From Nocardia pneumoniae NBRC 100136 (lineage in GTDB: Bacteria; Actinomycetota; Actinomycetes; Mycobacteriales; Mycobacteriaceae), in NCBI RefSeq assembly GCF_000308755.1, contig NZ_BAGF01000027.1, positions 124,001-188,000 on the forward strand: a stretch of 64,000 nt of DNA, written 5' to 3'. This document shows positions 1 to 10,740 of the stretch, one piece after another. Both the position numbers and the translations under genes were made by a program. Every line of letters begins with the position of its first letter. Position 1 is the stretch's first letter. The notes beneath the pieces were generated by a model. The model did no database searches. It worked only from the letters and a program-made list of their open reading frames with translations, and had not been told where the DNA came from.

Positions 1-258
1 AGCGCGGCATTTCGCGGATCGGGCGCAGTTCCCGCGTCGCTGGCCGGGTGCGATCCGGCCTCCTCGAACGCACAAGGAGCGTGGCACGAAGCGATCGCCG
101 CGGCTCACCGGTGGCGACGGGCCGTGGCCAGCGCTGTGGATACAGCCGCCGCGCTGATCGTCCCGCCGCCGCTCCCGTTCCGTTATCAGGGCTCTGACCT
201 GCGGTTTCCGCCGTCCTGGGTGGCTATACTCCGGTGCGGATCCCGCGGTCGGCGATAG
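1..258 (+). other. Left edge; open frame without start, unassigned
   Basis: Plus-strand frame 1 is open from the window edge to a TAG at 256-258, so it could be the 3' end of a gene that begins outside. The translation shows no family I recognise, and the other two frames stop earlier, near 155 and 208. The last part overlaps the probable promoter region of the DUF1254 gene that starts at 280. It may equally be non-coding. Confidence 0.2.
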
Positions 259-279
259 GATCGGAGGCGGAGCAGGATC

Positions 280-1692
280 ATGGACCACAGGACCGACGGC
301 AAGGTCACGGTGTCGCGGCGCACGGCGCTCGGTATGGCGGCGACATCGGTGGCCGCGTTCGGATTGGCGGCGTGCGGCGGATCCGACGAGAAGACCGCCG
401 TGCCCGGCGACGCCGCCACGATCGCGAGGGACGCCTACATATTCGGCTACCCGTTGGTGTTGATGGATCTCACCCGCGCGGCGGCGGAGACGGCCACACC
501 CGCCAACCGATTCCAGCACGCCGCCGCGTTGCCCACCCCGGCCCAGCGAGACGTTGTGCGGCTGGACCGGGACACCCTGCGTTCGACCGCCTGGCTGGAT
601 CTGGAGGCCGAGCCGATGGTGCTGCAAGTTCCCGCGATGGGCGGTCGGCGGTTCTGGTTGGTGCAACTGCTCGACGCCTGGACGAACAACGTGCACAACC
701 CGAGTAGCATTCGGTCCCAGGCGAAATCCGGGGCGGCGTACACCTACGTGGTGACCGGCCCGGGTTGGTCGGGCGTATTGCCCGGCGGCCTCACCCCCAT
801 GCCGATGCCGACGCCGACGGTATGGCTGATCGCCCGGATCCAGCTCGACGGAGACGACGACATGCCAGTCGTTCGCGCGCTGCAGCAGGAGCTGAAACTG
901 GTTCCGCTGAGCGTGTGGACGAACGCCAGGGAGCCACGTACCGCGCCGCCCAGCGGGCTGTCGACGGCGCAGCCGCCCTCCGAGCAGATAGCGGAGATGA
1001 ACGCGCGCGACTTCTTCGACCGGATGTGCGCGGTGATGTCGACAAATCCGCCCGCGCCGGAGGACGCGCCCGCCATGCGACACTTCGCGACCATCGGGAT
1101 CCGGCCGGGTGGAAAGGTCCACGGACTCTCGGATACCGAACTCACCGCCGCGGTGGAGACCGCCCAGCAGCAGATCCCGGTGTATATCGGCGCGCGAATG
1201 GTCAACGAGAACGGCTGGCTCATCGACCCCGAGGTCGGCAGGTATGGCACCGACTACCTGCTGCGGGCCATCATCGCCCGGATAGGCGTCGGTGCCCCCC
1301 TGCGCGAGAACATCTTCTATCCGACGCTGTTCGCGTCGGCGGACGCCCGCGGCAGCATGGGTCGTTTCCGGCTGCATTTCGCACCTGGCCAGCTACCACC
1401 GGCCGATGCGTTCTGGTCGCTGACCGCCTACGACGCCGACAGCCAGCTGGTGCCCAACCCGGCGGGGATCTACTCGGTTGGCCACCAGGTTCCGGTAGTG
1501 CTCAATCCCGATGGCTCCCTGGATATCGCACTTCAGTACGTAGATCCTGGACCGAGCGTTCCGGCCGGAAACTGGTTGCCCATTCCGGATTCGGGCCAAT
1601 TCTCGCTGACGTTTCGCCTGTTCTCGCCAAAAGCTGAGGCGATGCGCGGGCGTTGGCAACCGCCGCCGCTCACGCCGCTGCGGTTGAGCTAG
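280..1692 (+). CDS. DUF1254/DUF1214 Tat-exported lipoprotein
   Basis: This 470-residue protein begins with a twin-arginine signal (SRRTALGM, residues 11-18) followed by a hydrophobic stretch and a lipobox ending LAAC around residue 31, so it is predicted to be exported by Tat and lipid-anchored outside the membrane. Residues about 45-170 look like DUF1254 (YIFGYPLVLMD near the start). The C-terminal third (FYPTLFASADARGSMGRF, then FWSLTAYDAD) is typical of DUF1214. Proteins with this pair are widespread, but their biochemical role is not established. The ATG at 280 follows a GGAGCAGG ribosome site. It stands alone, 150 bp before the P450 operon. Confidence 0.85.
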   Translation: MDHRTDGKVTVSRRTALGMAATSVAAFGLAACGGSDEKTAVPGDAATIARDAYIFGYPLVLMDLTRAAAETATPANRFQHAAALPTPAQRDVVRLDRDTLRSTAWLDLEAEPMVLQVPAMGGRRFWLVQLLDAWTNNVHNPSSIRSQAKSGAAYTYVVTGPGWSGVLPGGLTPMPMPTPTVWLIARIQLDGDDDMPVVRALQQELKLVPLSVWTNAREPRTAPPSGLSTAQPPSEQIAEMNARDFFDRMCAVMSTNPPAPEDAPAMRHFATIGIRPGGKVHGLSDTELTAAVETAQQQIPVYIGARMVNENGWLIDPEVGRYGTDYLLRAIIARIGVGAPLRENIFYPTLFASADARGSMGRFRLHFAPGQLPPADAFWSLTAYDADSQLVPNPAGIYSVGHQVPVVLNPDGSLDIALQYVDPGPSVPAGNWLPIPDSGQFSLTFRLFSPKAEAMRGRWQPPPLTPLRLS

Positions 1693-1731
1693 TCGTCGCG
1701 CGCCCAGGTCCAGCGCGGCACCCAGGAGAAA

Positions 1732-1745
1732 ATAAACGGGTTTTA
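1732..1745. promoter_or_regulatory. KstR-like operator upstream of cyp125
   Basis: ATAAACGGGTTTTA fits the mycobacterial KstR consensus TnnAACnnGTTnnA at every fixed position except the first base. It lies about 100 bp before the P450 start. KstR is the TetR-type repressor of cholesterol catabolism genes, including cyp125, in mycobacteria and rhodococci. Regulation here is inferred from the motif and the gene it precedes. Confidence 0.45.
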
Positions 1746-1843
1746 CTAAACGCCGTTCATGAACTTGGTCTCTGTGGTTGCATCTCCTTGGACCGTGTTC
1801 CGAAACGTCGTGCGGTCCGCGCCGAGACCGGTAGGAGTTAGCC

Positions 1844-3079
1844 GTGCCCGTGACCACGCCCTCGATCCCGACAGGATTCGACTTCACCGACCCCGACCTA
1901 CTCGCCACTCGCCTGCCCATCGAGGAGTTCGCCGAGCTGCGCCGCACCGCCCCCGTGTGGTGGTGCGCCCAGCCCGACCGCGCCAGCGGCTTCGACGACG
2001 GCGGCTACTGGGTCGTCTCCAAGCTCGAGCACATCAAGGAGATCTCCAAGAACCCGGAGGTGTTCTCCTCCCAGCGCAACACCGCGATCATCCGGTTCAA
2101 CGAGGAGACCACGCGCGAGCAGATCGACATGCTCGGCGACATGCTGCTGCTGAACCTGGATCCGCCCAAGCACACCAAGACCCGCCGGATCATCTCCAAG
2201 GGCTTCACCCCGCGCGCCGTGGAGAGCCTGCGCGCCGCGCTCACCGAACGCGCCGCCAGGATCGTGCACGAGGCCAAGAAGACCGGCGGCGGCGACTTCG
2301 TCGAACAGGTCGCCTGTGAGCTGCCATTGCAGGCCATCGCCGAGCTGATCGGCATCCCGCAGGAGGACCGGAAGAAGATCTTCGACTGGTCCAACCAGAT
2401 GATCTCCTACGACGACCCGGAGTTCGAGGGCGACCACCACGCCGCGACCGCCGAGGTGATGGGCTACGCGTGGACCATGGCCGAGCAGCGGCGCGCCTGC
2501 CCGGCCGAGGACATCGTCACCCAGCTGGTCAACGCCGACATCGACGGCGAGCACCTCGGCTCGGACGAGTTCGCGTTCTTCGTCATCCTGCTGTCGGTGG
2601 CGGGCAACGAGACCACCCGGAACTCGATCACCCACGGGATGAAGGCGTTCGTGGATCACCCCGAGCAGTGGGAGATCTACAAGCAGCAGCGTCCGCGCAC
2701 CGCGCCGGACGAGATCGTCCGGTGGGCTACCCCGGTCACGGCGTTCCAGCGCACCGCGACCACGGACACCGTGCTCGGCGGCCAAGAGATCAAGGCGGGC
2801 CAGCGGGTCGGATTGTTCTACAGCTCGGCCAATTTCGACGAGGACGCGTTCGAGAACCCGTTCGCTTTCGACGTGCTGCGCAACCCCAATCCGCACGTCG
2901 GCTTCGGCGGCACCGGCACGCACTACTGCGTCGGCGCCAACCTGGCCAGGCTGCAGATCGATCTGATGTTCAACGCCATCGCCGACGTGATGCCGAACCT
3001 GCGGCAGGTGTCCGAGCCGGTGCGCCTGCGCTCGGGCTGGCTGAACGGGATCAAGCGCTGGGAAGTCGAATACGCTTGA
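1844..3079 (+). CDS. cyp125: Cytochrome P450, CYP125 type (steroid C26/C27 monooxygenase)
   Basis: This 411-residue P450 shows the I-helix motif AGNETTRNS with asparagine in the oxygen-binding groove, the ExxR-region sequence DEIVRWATPVTAFQRTA, and the haem loop GFGGTGTHYCVGANLAR with Cys362 as the iron ligand. The opening GFDFTDPDL, the segment FTPRAVESL and the ending LRSGWLNGIKRWEVEY agree closely with the CYP125 family as I recall it. CYP125 hydroxylates and oxidises the terminal side-chain carbon of cholesterol or cholestenone, the first step of side-chain degradation. The GTG start follows TAGGAG with six bases of spacing. The stop overlaps the next gene by 4 bp, suggesting coupling. 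A KstR-like site lies about 100 bp upstream. Confidence 0.9.
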   Translation: MPVTTPSIPTGFDFTDPDLLATRLPIEEFAELRRTAPVWWCAQPDRASGFDDGGYWVVSKLEHIKEISKNPEVFSSQRNTAIIRFNEETTREQIDMLGDMLLLNLDPPKHTKTRRIISKGFTPRAVESLRAALTERAARIVHEAKKTGGGDFVEQVACELPLQAIAELIGIPQEDRKKIFDWSNQMISYDDPEFEGDHHAATAEVMGYAWTMAEQRRACPAEDIVTQLVNADIDGEHLGSDEFAFFVILLSVAGNETTRNSITHGMKAFVDHPEQWEIYKQQRPRTAPDEIVRWATPVTAFQRTATTDTVLGGQEIKAGQRVGLFYSSANFDEDAFENPFAFDVLRNPNPHVGFGGTGTHYCVGANLARLQIDLMFNAIADVMPNLRQVSEPVRLRSGWLNGIKRWEVEYA

Positions 3080-3804
3080 ATCGAGTGGTGCAACAGTCCA
3101 AACCACGGGGCCGTGCGCCGGTGGTGACCGACGCCGAGATCCGGAGGGTCGCCAGCGCGCTGCTGGTCGAGCGCGGTCCCGACGCGGTCAGCCTGCGCGC
3201 CATCGCGCGTGCGCTCGGTGTCACCGCTCCCGCGCTGTACCGGTACTACAAGTCGCTGGAGGACCTGCTGGAGCGCCTGCGGCTGGACTTCTGCGCCGAC
3301 CTGGCCGAGGAGCTGACCGCCGAGATCGCCACCCTGCCCGACGACGGCGCGGTGCAGTTCTTCGCCATCTGCCGCGGCTTCCGGCGCTGGGCGCTGGCGC
3401 ACACCAGGGAGTTCACCTTGGTGTTCGCCTCGCCCGGCGCTGGGCGGGCCGGCCGCTTCGACGAGCCGTTCGGCCGGATCTTCCTCGCCGCGACGGGCCG
3501 GTTGCTGGCGAACTACGACATCGTCACGCCGCCCACCGACGTCATCCCGCCGGAACTGCGCGAGGATCTGGTGCACTTCCAGACCGAACTGCTGGCGGCG
3601 CTGTCGGAATCCGGTCAGAAGTTCCCCGCCGAGAAACTGGACCTCGGGGTGATGTACCTGATGATCCAGATCTGGGCGCGGCTCTACGGGCATGTCACGC
3701 TCGAGGTGTTCGGCAACTACCCGATCCCGCTGGAGAAGCCGGAGATCCTGTTCGACGCCATGCTCGCCGATCTCGGGCGGACGGCGGGTCTGCTCGTCGA
3801 CTGA
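3076..3804 (+). CDS. TetR/AcrR-family transcriptional regulator
   Basis: A 242-residue protein with an N-terminal TetR helix-turn-helix (residues about 20-65, VSLRAIARALGVTAPALYRYYKS) and a C-terminal ligand-binding half with WHG-like character (YLMIQIWARLYGHVTLE). The TTG at 3076 overlaps the P450 stop as TTGA, which favours translational coupling. GTG codons at 3085 and 3088 are possible alternative starts, and none has a strong ribosome site. Co-transcription with cyp125 suggests that it senses a sterol-related ligand or controls this P450, but the motif by itself does not show that. Confidence 0.8.
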   Translation: MNRVVQQSKPRGRAPVVTDAEIRRVASALLVERGPDAVSLRAIARALGVTAPALYRYYKSLEDLLERLRLDFCADLAEELTAEIATLPDDGAVQFFAICRGFRRWALAHTREFTLVFASPGAGRAGRFDEPFGRIFLAATGRLLANYDIVTPPTDVIPPELREDLVHFQTELLAALSESGQKFPAEKLDLGVMYLMIQIWARLYGHVTLEVFGNYPIPLEKPEILFDAMLADLGRTAGLLVD

Positions 3805-3818
3805 GCCCGCGCGGCTCG

Positions 3819-5849
3819 CTATATGCGGGCGCCCTTGGCGCGGTTGCAGGAGCGGCACAGGATCTGGAGGTTCGCGGCGCTGGTCGCGCCGCCGCGGCTG
3901 AGCGGGATGATGTGGTCGAATTCCAGGTAGTGCCCGTCGCCGCATTCCACGCACTTGCCGCCGTCGCGCTGCCACACCTGCGCTTTCACCTCCTGCGGGA
4001 TGCTGCGGGAGTCGCGCTGACCCGGGGTGAGCACGAGTCGCTTGGCGACGCGCAGGGCGCCTTCCAGCGCGGCCGCGACGTAATCCGGATCGGCGACGGC
4101 GAACGTCGCGCCACCGCGCGCCGAGGTGGCGGCGAGTACCACGCAGCCTTGTTCCGCGTGCACGGAAACCACGCGGGACCACGGTATTTCGGTGCCCGCG
4201 CCGGTGCCGACGAAGCGCAGCTTCTTGTTGCTGCTGATCAGTCGGCCCTCGGTGAGCTTCGGGCCGCGGGCCAGTTGGCGCACATGGGTCGCGGGCAGAT
4301 CCAGGTGCACCGTCTCCTCGGGGTCCAGGTGCAGGCCCGGCGTGCGAACCACCGGCAGGTCGCCCGAGCGCAGCCGGTAGAGCGTGTGGCCGCGGTGCAT
4401 GCGGCGGCGCAGGTCCTCGATCAGCGGTCCGCCGAGCCCGAGTTCGGTCACCGCCTGCTCGAACAGTTCCAGTTCCGCCGCCCTGACCTCGCCGTCGGCG
4501 AAGGCGAAGGTGACCAGGCGCTCCACGTAAGTGTGCGCGAGGTCGCGCAGCGCGACGCGACCCGCGTCGGCATCGATGCGCTGATAGCGCAACGACGCCC
4601 ACAGCGCCGCCCATTCGGGACCGCGCGGACCGTGCGTGGTGAGCACCCGCCAGGCGCGAGCGTGCCAGTGGGTGAGGTACTCCTCGATCTCCGGCTCGCA
4701 CCGCCCGCACGGCGCGAGACCGCCGAACAGCTTGCGGCGCAGGGCAGTTCCGCAGCGCTGGCAGTGCCGTCCGCCGGGTGGCGGACGCAGGTAGGCGTCG
4801 GCGGTCCACTCCGTACCGTCCCACCAGCGCATGCGCTGCGGGTTGTCCGGATCCGGATGCCAGTCGGCGCGTTCGGGATCGGGAGGAGGCGGGGGAGCGA
4901 CCGGTGTGCGTTCGGTGGGGTGCCGGGTCAGATCGACCGGACGGTGGGTGGGCGTCCGGGGCATGACCGCGGTCTCGGCGCGGTCGCGCAGGTCGGTGCG
5001 CGGCCATGCGGATTCGCCAGTGCCGGGCTGCGTCGACCGCCCGTGTTCGCCCTGTCCCGGGATGACCTCGGCAGTGCTGTGGTCCTCGGTGATCCGAAGC
5101 ACCGGAGCGTCTTCCGAGACGCCGCTCGACCCATCCGGCCGCTCGAGCGGCGCCGTGCCGGACTCCTGGGTCCCGCGCGACGATCCGTGCGGATGATGCC
5201 TGGCCGGAGCAAGATCGGGCCGTCCGGCTGTCGATGGCGTCCCGGGGAGGTGGCGTGTCGAAACCCGTTCCTGTGCAGGTGAAGTACGGGCGGGCCGATG
5301 CACGCGGAACGGATTGGTCGGGTGTGTGGTGCGGGCGGGCTCGGACGGATCGTCGACCTGGACACCGAATTCGGCGACCAAGCCCGCCAGTCCGCTGGAC
5401 CAGCCCTGCCCGATGGCGCGGAACCGCCACTGCCCCTCGCGGCGGTAGAACTCGCCGAACATCAGGGCGGGCACCGCGTCGACGTCATCGATGTCGAACG
5501 TCACGACCGCGCCGTCGACGGCGTGCACGGCGACGCTCAACCCGTGGATGTCGCCGAAAGTTCCCTCGTCCACCGAGCCGGAGACGACGATGCGATCGAC
5601 GTCGGCCTCGGTACGCGGCAGCGAGACGCTCAGCCGCGCGGTCCGCGGGGCGGGTTCCTGGTCGAGCGTGACGGCCTGGGAGATATGCCGGGGCGCGTTG
5701 TAGAACACCAGGTCCCGGTCCGAGCGCACCGCGCCGGAGGCGTCCAGCAGCAAGGCGTGCGCGTCCACGGCATGCTCCGACCGCCATGAAACAACCACGG
5801 CTAGAAGGGATGTCGGTACCGCTGCGTTCGCGCCCTTGCTGAGTTTCAT
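3819..5849 (-). CDS. TerD-DUF2510-zinc ribbon-TerB-like-PH-like-HNH fusion
   Basis: A 676-residue multidomain protein. Residues 1-165 form a TerD domain (MKLSKGAN start, GSVDEGTFGDIHGL, then LMFGEFYRREGQWRFRAIGQG), the calcium-binding fold of tellurite and stress-response proteins. Residues 166-325 are a proline-rich, probably disordered linker. A DUF2510 motif follows at 328-355 (WHPDPDNPQRMRWWDGTEWT). A four-cysteine zinc ribbon has Cys363, Cys366, Cys381 and Cys384. Residues 395-490 are helical and acidic and resemble TerB (FAFADGEVRAAELELFEQAV). Residues 495-605 look like a PH/GRAM-type beta domain. The C-terminus (617-676) is an HNH nuclease with CVEC, FDHIIPLSRGG, AANLQ and CRSC. The ATG at 5849 starts exactly at the TerD motif, so longer upstream in-frame extensions are unlikely. 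Function is inferred: a Ter-type stress or defence protein with a nuclease effector. Confidence 0.85.
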   Translation of the reverse strand: MKLSKGANAAVPTSLLAVVVSWRSEHAVDAHALLLDASGAVRSDRDLVFYNAPRHISQAVTLDQEPAPRTARLSVSLPRTEADVDRIVVSGSVDEGTFGDIHGLSVAVHAVDGAVVTFDIDDVDAVPALMFGEFYRREGQWRFRAIGQGWSSGLAGLVAEFGVQVDDPSEPARTTHPTNPFRVHRPARTSPAQERVSTRHLPGTPSTAGRPDLAPARHHPHGSSRGTQESGTAPLERPDGSSGVSEDAPVLRITEDHSTAEVIPGQGEHGRSTQPGTGESAWPRTDLRDRAETAVMPRTPTHRPVDLTRHPTERTPVAPPPPPDPERADWHPDPDNPQRMRWWDGTEWTADAYLRPPPGGRHCQRCGTALRRKLFGGLAPCGRCEPEIEEYLTHWHARAWRVLTTHGPRGPEWAALWASLRYQRIDADAGRVALRDLAHTYVERLVTFAFADGEVRAAELELFEQAVTELGLGGPLIEDLRRRMHRGHTLYRLRSGDLPVVRTPGLHLDPEETVHLDLPATHVRQLARGPKLTEGRLISSNKKLRFVGTGAGTEIPWSRVVSVHAEQGCVVLAATSARGGATFAVADPDYVAAALEGALRVAKRLVLTPGQRDSRSIPQEVKAQVWQRDGGKCVECGDGHYLEFDHIIPLSRGGATSAANLQILCRSCNRAKGARI

Positions 5850-6134
5850 GGTGCTCGAACTATGCCACGACCCTCCGACACGCCGAACGCGCGAGGGGAT
5901 CTCGCTCGGCGGGGCGCATCGTGCGTGCTGCACCGCCCCATGCCGAGCGGGTGCATGTCTTGCCGCGAAGGGCAGGCGGCTGATGGTCAGGCCCGGGCGG
6001 GCCGCGCGCCTCCGGCGGCTTTCGGGACGCGATCTGTGCGCACCGGCCGGACGTCGTGGGACCCCGGATCTGACACAAACCGGCTGGTTCGAACAATCCC
6101 GCGCGAGCCCCGTCCGGTACGGCACAGTGTTCTC

Positions 6135-6632
6135 ATGACGAACCCGAAAACCCCGGGTCGTAAGCCGTCGACCCCGAAGTTGCCCGGCGGGCGCGTGCCC
6201 GGCCCCGCCGACGTCCTGAGCGCCGCGCAGGCCGCGGTCGAAGCGGCCCAGACGGCGGCGGGGCAGGCGCTGGAAGCCGCGCAGCTGACCGCGTCATCGG
6301 CGTTCGACGCGGCGGTGCGGCTGCCGCCCGCCTCGGCCCAGCTGGTCGCGCAACTGCCCGACCTGATCGAGCGACTCTCGATCGCGATCGAGCGACTGAA
6401 CTCCACGATCGATCGTCTCGACCGCACGCTGGCGCTGGCCGACCCGGCTTTCGCGGCTTACGACCGCTTGCTGCCGAGGCTGGAGGCGATGATCTCACTC
6501 GGCGAGGATGTGTTCGGGAAGCTGGCGAAGTTGCCTGGCGTCGCGCTGCTGGGCAAGCTGACCGGCCTCAGCGCACCGGAGCAACCGGCGGCCGAGCCGC
6601 CGCAGCGGAGGTCGAGCAAGCGGCGCAAATAG
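6135..6632 (+). CDS. Alanine-rich coiled-coil protein, function unknown
   Basis: A 165-residue protein with basic, proline-rich ends and an alanine-rich helical centre. Residues 30-60 are low-complexity helix (AAQAAVEAAQTAAGQALEAA). Residues 80-105 show leucine/isoleucine heptads (LIERLSIAIERLNSTIDRLDRTL) that should form a coiled coil. A short hydrophobic C-terminal part (LAKLPGVALLGKL) precedes a lysine/arginine tail. No catalytic motif is visible. It faces the pabAB gene convergently with only 6 bp between stops. Similar alanine-rich proteins are common in Nocardia and mycobacteria; a scaffold or membrane-associated role is only a guess. Confidence 0.7.
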   Translation: MTNPKTPGRKPSTPKLPGGRVPGPADVLSAAQAAVEAAQTAAGQALEAAQLTASSAFDAAVRLPPASAQLVAQLPDLIERLSIAIERLNSTIDRLDRTLALADPAFAAYDRLLPRLEAMISLGEDVFGKLAKLPGVALLGKLTGLSAPEQPAAEPPQRRSSKRRK

Positions 6633-6638
6633 GAATTC

Positions 6639-8855
<2,217 letters not shown>

Positions 8856-8944
8856 GGTGCTCGAAACCCTACGCCGCACCGGTCGGAGCAAACTGTTGTC
8901 ATCTGCCGTCAGTTCGTCGGGACCGGTGGTGCACAATGTGGGGC

Positions 8945-10000
8945 ATGTCTGTTGCGCAACCGGTTGACGTGGACCCAGCGGTCGTCGACTTCACTGTCGT
9001 CGGCGAGTGGATGGATGAGCAGGGTCTGCCCGCCGGTGAATTCGAGGACGTGACCGCGCTGGGCGGCGGCACGCAGAACATCATGCTCCGCTTCACCCGC
9101 GGCGGCCGGACGTACGTGCTGCGCCGTGGGCCGAAGCACCTGCGGGCCAAGAGCAACGATGTGATCCGGCGCGAGGCCCGTCTGCTCGGCGCACTCGGCG
9201 GCACCGACGTGCGCGCGCCGAGGGTGATCGCGGCCTGCCCCGACGAATCGGTGCTGGGCGCGGTCTTCTACCTGATGGAGCCGATCGACGGTTTCAACCC
9301 CCAGAACGAACTGCCCGAGCCGCACGCGAGCGATCCGGAGATGCGCAGGCAGATGGGTCTGTCCGCGGTCGAGGCCATCGCGCGGCTCGGCGCGCTGGAC
9401 TACCAGGCGCTCGGCTTGGCCGATTACGGCAAGCCGGAGGGCTTCCTGGAGCGTCAGGTGCCGCGCTGGCTCGGGGAACTGGAGTCCTACTCGGCCAACG
9501 AGGGCTATCCCGGTCCGGAGATTCCCGGCGTGGAATCGGTGGGCGACTGGCTGGATCGTCATCGTCCCGCCCAGTGGACCCCCGGGATCCTGCACGGCGA
9601 CTGTCATCTGGCGAACATGATGTTCTCCTTCGACGGCCCGCAGGTGGCGGCGATGGTGGACTGGGAGATGTCCACCATCGGTGACCCGCTGCTGGACCTC
9701 GGCTGGCAGATCGCGACCCGGCCGGAGCCGGGTACCACCGGCGCGGCGCTGGTCGGCAAACTCGGCGCGGTCGGCGGGCTGCCGACCCCGGAGGAAATGA
9801 TCGCCCACTACGGGCGGTTCTCCGATCGGGATCTGAGCGCCATGTCGTGGTACACGGTACTGGCCTGCTTCAAGCTCGGCATCGTCCTGGAGGGCACGCA
9901 CGCCCGCGCCTTCGCGGGCAAGGCGCCCGAGCAGGTCGGCGATTTCCTGCACGCCATCACCCTGGAACTGTTCGAGCGGGCGCACCGGCTCATGGAGTGA
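8945..10000 (+). CDS. APH/ChoK-fold phosphotransferase family protein
   Basis: A 351-residue protein of the aminoglycoside/choline kinase fold. A glycine-rich loop (LGGGTQNIMLRF) is followed by the nucleotide lysine region, the catalytic loop ILHGDCHLANMMF (Asp in HGD, Asn at the metal site) and DWEMSTIGDPLLDLGW. This subgroup resembles the FadE36-like and acyl-CoA-dehydrogenase-associated kinases of mycobacteria rather than true antibiotic-resistance enzymes. Its substrate is unknown. It is divergent from pabAB, with 89 bp between starts. Confidence 0.8.
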   Translation: MSVAQPVDVDPAVVDFTVVGEWMDEQGLPAGEFEDVTALGGGTQNIMLRFTRGGRTYVLRRGPKHLRAKSNDVIRREARLLGALGGTDVRAPRVIAACPDESVLGAVFYLMEPIDGFNPQNELPEPHASDPEMRRQMGLSAVEAIARLGALDYQALGLADYGKPEGFLERQVPRWLGELESYSANEGYPGPEIPGVESVGDWLDRHRPAQWTPGILHGDCHLANMMFSFDGPQVAAMVDWEMSTIGDPLLDLGWQIATRPEPGTTGAALVGKLGAVGGLPTPEEMIAHYGRFSDRDLSAMSWYTVLACFKLGIVLEGTHARAFAGKAPEQVGDFLHAITLELFERAHRLME

Positions 10001-10071
10001 CTGTCGGGATGTCGCCGATAGTTGACCGAAAATCGGTGGGGGTTTCGTTCGGCCGCGCTTAGGTTTGCCGC

Positions 10072-10602
10072 ATGCCGATCGTTCCCGATGTCAAGGACTG
10101 GACCTGGGTGCTCGAACGCACCTGTCCGGAATGCGGTTTCGACGCCGCCGCGACCAGTTACGAGGCCGTGCCCGCGCTGACCCGCGAGACGGCCGCCCGA
10201 TTCGCGGCGGTGCTCGACCGCGACGACGTCCGCGCCCGGCCGGACGAATCCACCTGGTCGCCCCTGGAATACGGCGCCCACGTGCGCGACGTGTGCCGTC
10301 TCTTCGATACCAGGCTCGGCCTGATGCTGGCCGGTGACCCCGATGGCGAGATCCCGCGATTCGCCAACTGGGACCAGGACGCCACCGCGATCGGCGACCG
10401 CTACAGCGAGCAGGACCCGGCCCGGGTCGCGGTGGAACTGGACGAGGCCGCGGAGTGTGTGGCGCGCTCCTTCGAATCGGTGCCGCAGGCCCGGCGGGGA
10501 CTGCGCGGCGCGCGCAGCGACGGGGCGGTGTTCACGGTGGAGTCCTTCGCGCGGTACTTCGCGCACGATCTGGTGCACCACGTGCACGACGTCCGCGGCT
10601 GA
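10072..10602 (+). CDS. DinB-superfamily protein
   Basis: A 176-residue protein with a helical, DinB/YfiT-like pattern. The histidines in LEYGAHVRDVCRLFDTRL and ARYFAHDLVHHVHDV are placed as in the metal site of this fold. The N-terminus carries a CPECGFDAAA motif, seen in several actinobacterial DinB proteins. Some relatives are thiol-dependent S-transferases that use mycothiol, the low-molecular-weight thiol of this group; the activity here is not known. It is downstream of the phosphotransferase on the same strand with a 71-bp gap. Confidence 0.7.
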   Translation: MPIVPDVKDWTWVLERTCPECGFDAAATSYEAVPALTRETAARFAAVLDRDDVRARPDESTWSPLEYGAHVRDVCRLFDTRLGLMLAGDPDGEIPRFANWDQDATAIGDRYSEQDPARVAVELDEAAECVARSFESVPQARRGLRGARSDGAVFTVESFARYFAHDLVHHVHDVRG

Positions 10603-10610
10603 CGGCGGAC

Positions 10611-10679
10611 TGTAACGCGTTCGGGGCCGTAGTCACGCTGTATGCCCGAATTTCCGACTCAGTACTAGAACGCGTTACA
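10611..10679. promoter_or_regulatory. Paired operator with perfect 12-bp inverted arms upstream of adh
   Basis: TGTAACGCGTTC at 10611-10622 is repeated as its exact reverse complement at 10668-10679. The right-hand site read as TAGAACGCGTTACA (10666-10679) matches the KstR consensus TnnAACnnGTTnnA at all fixed positions. The left copy contains the same AACGCGTT core. Two such sites about 57 bp apart before a single gene suggest a TetR-type repressor binding twice. Which repressor binds is not shown by the sequence. Confidence 0.6.
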
Positions 10680-10740
10680 TTTTTCTCGTACTGTGGGTGC
10701 AGTCACATATAAGCACGTGCATGCGAGAGGGTCGACAGGA

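Noticed and set aside
1898..3106. Minus-strand 402-codon frame opposite cyp125
   Set aside because: No recognisable domain, whereas the plus strand is a complete P450.
5850..6125. 92-residue upstream extension of the TerD fusion
   Set aside because: The TerD domain begins at the ATG at 5849 and the extension is arginine/proline-rich and non-conserved in character.
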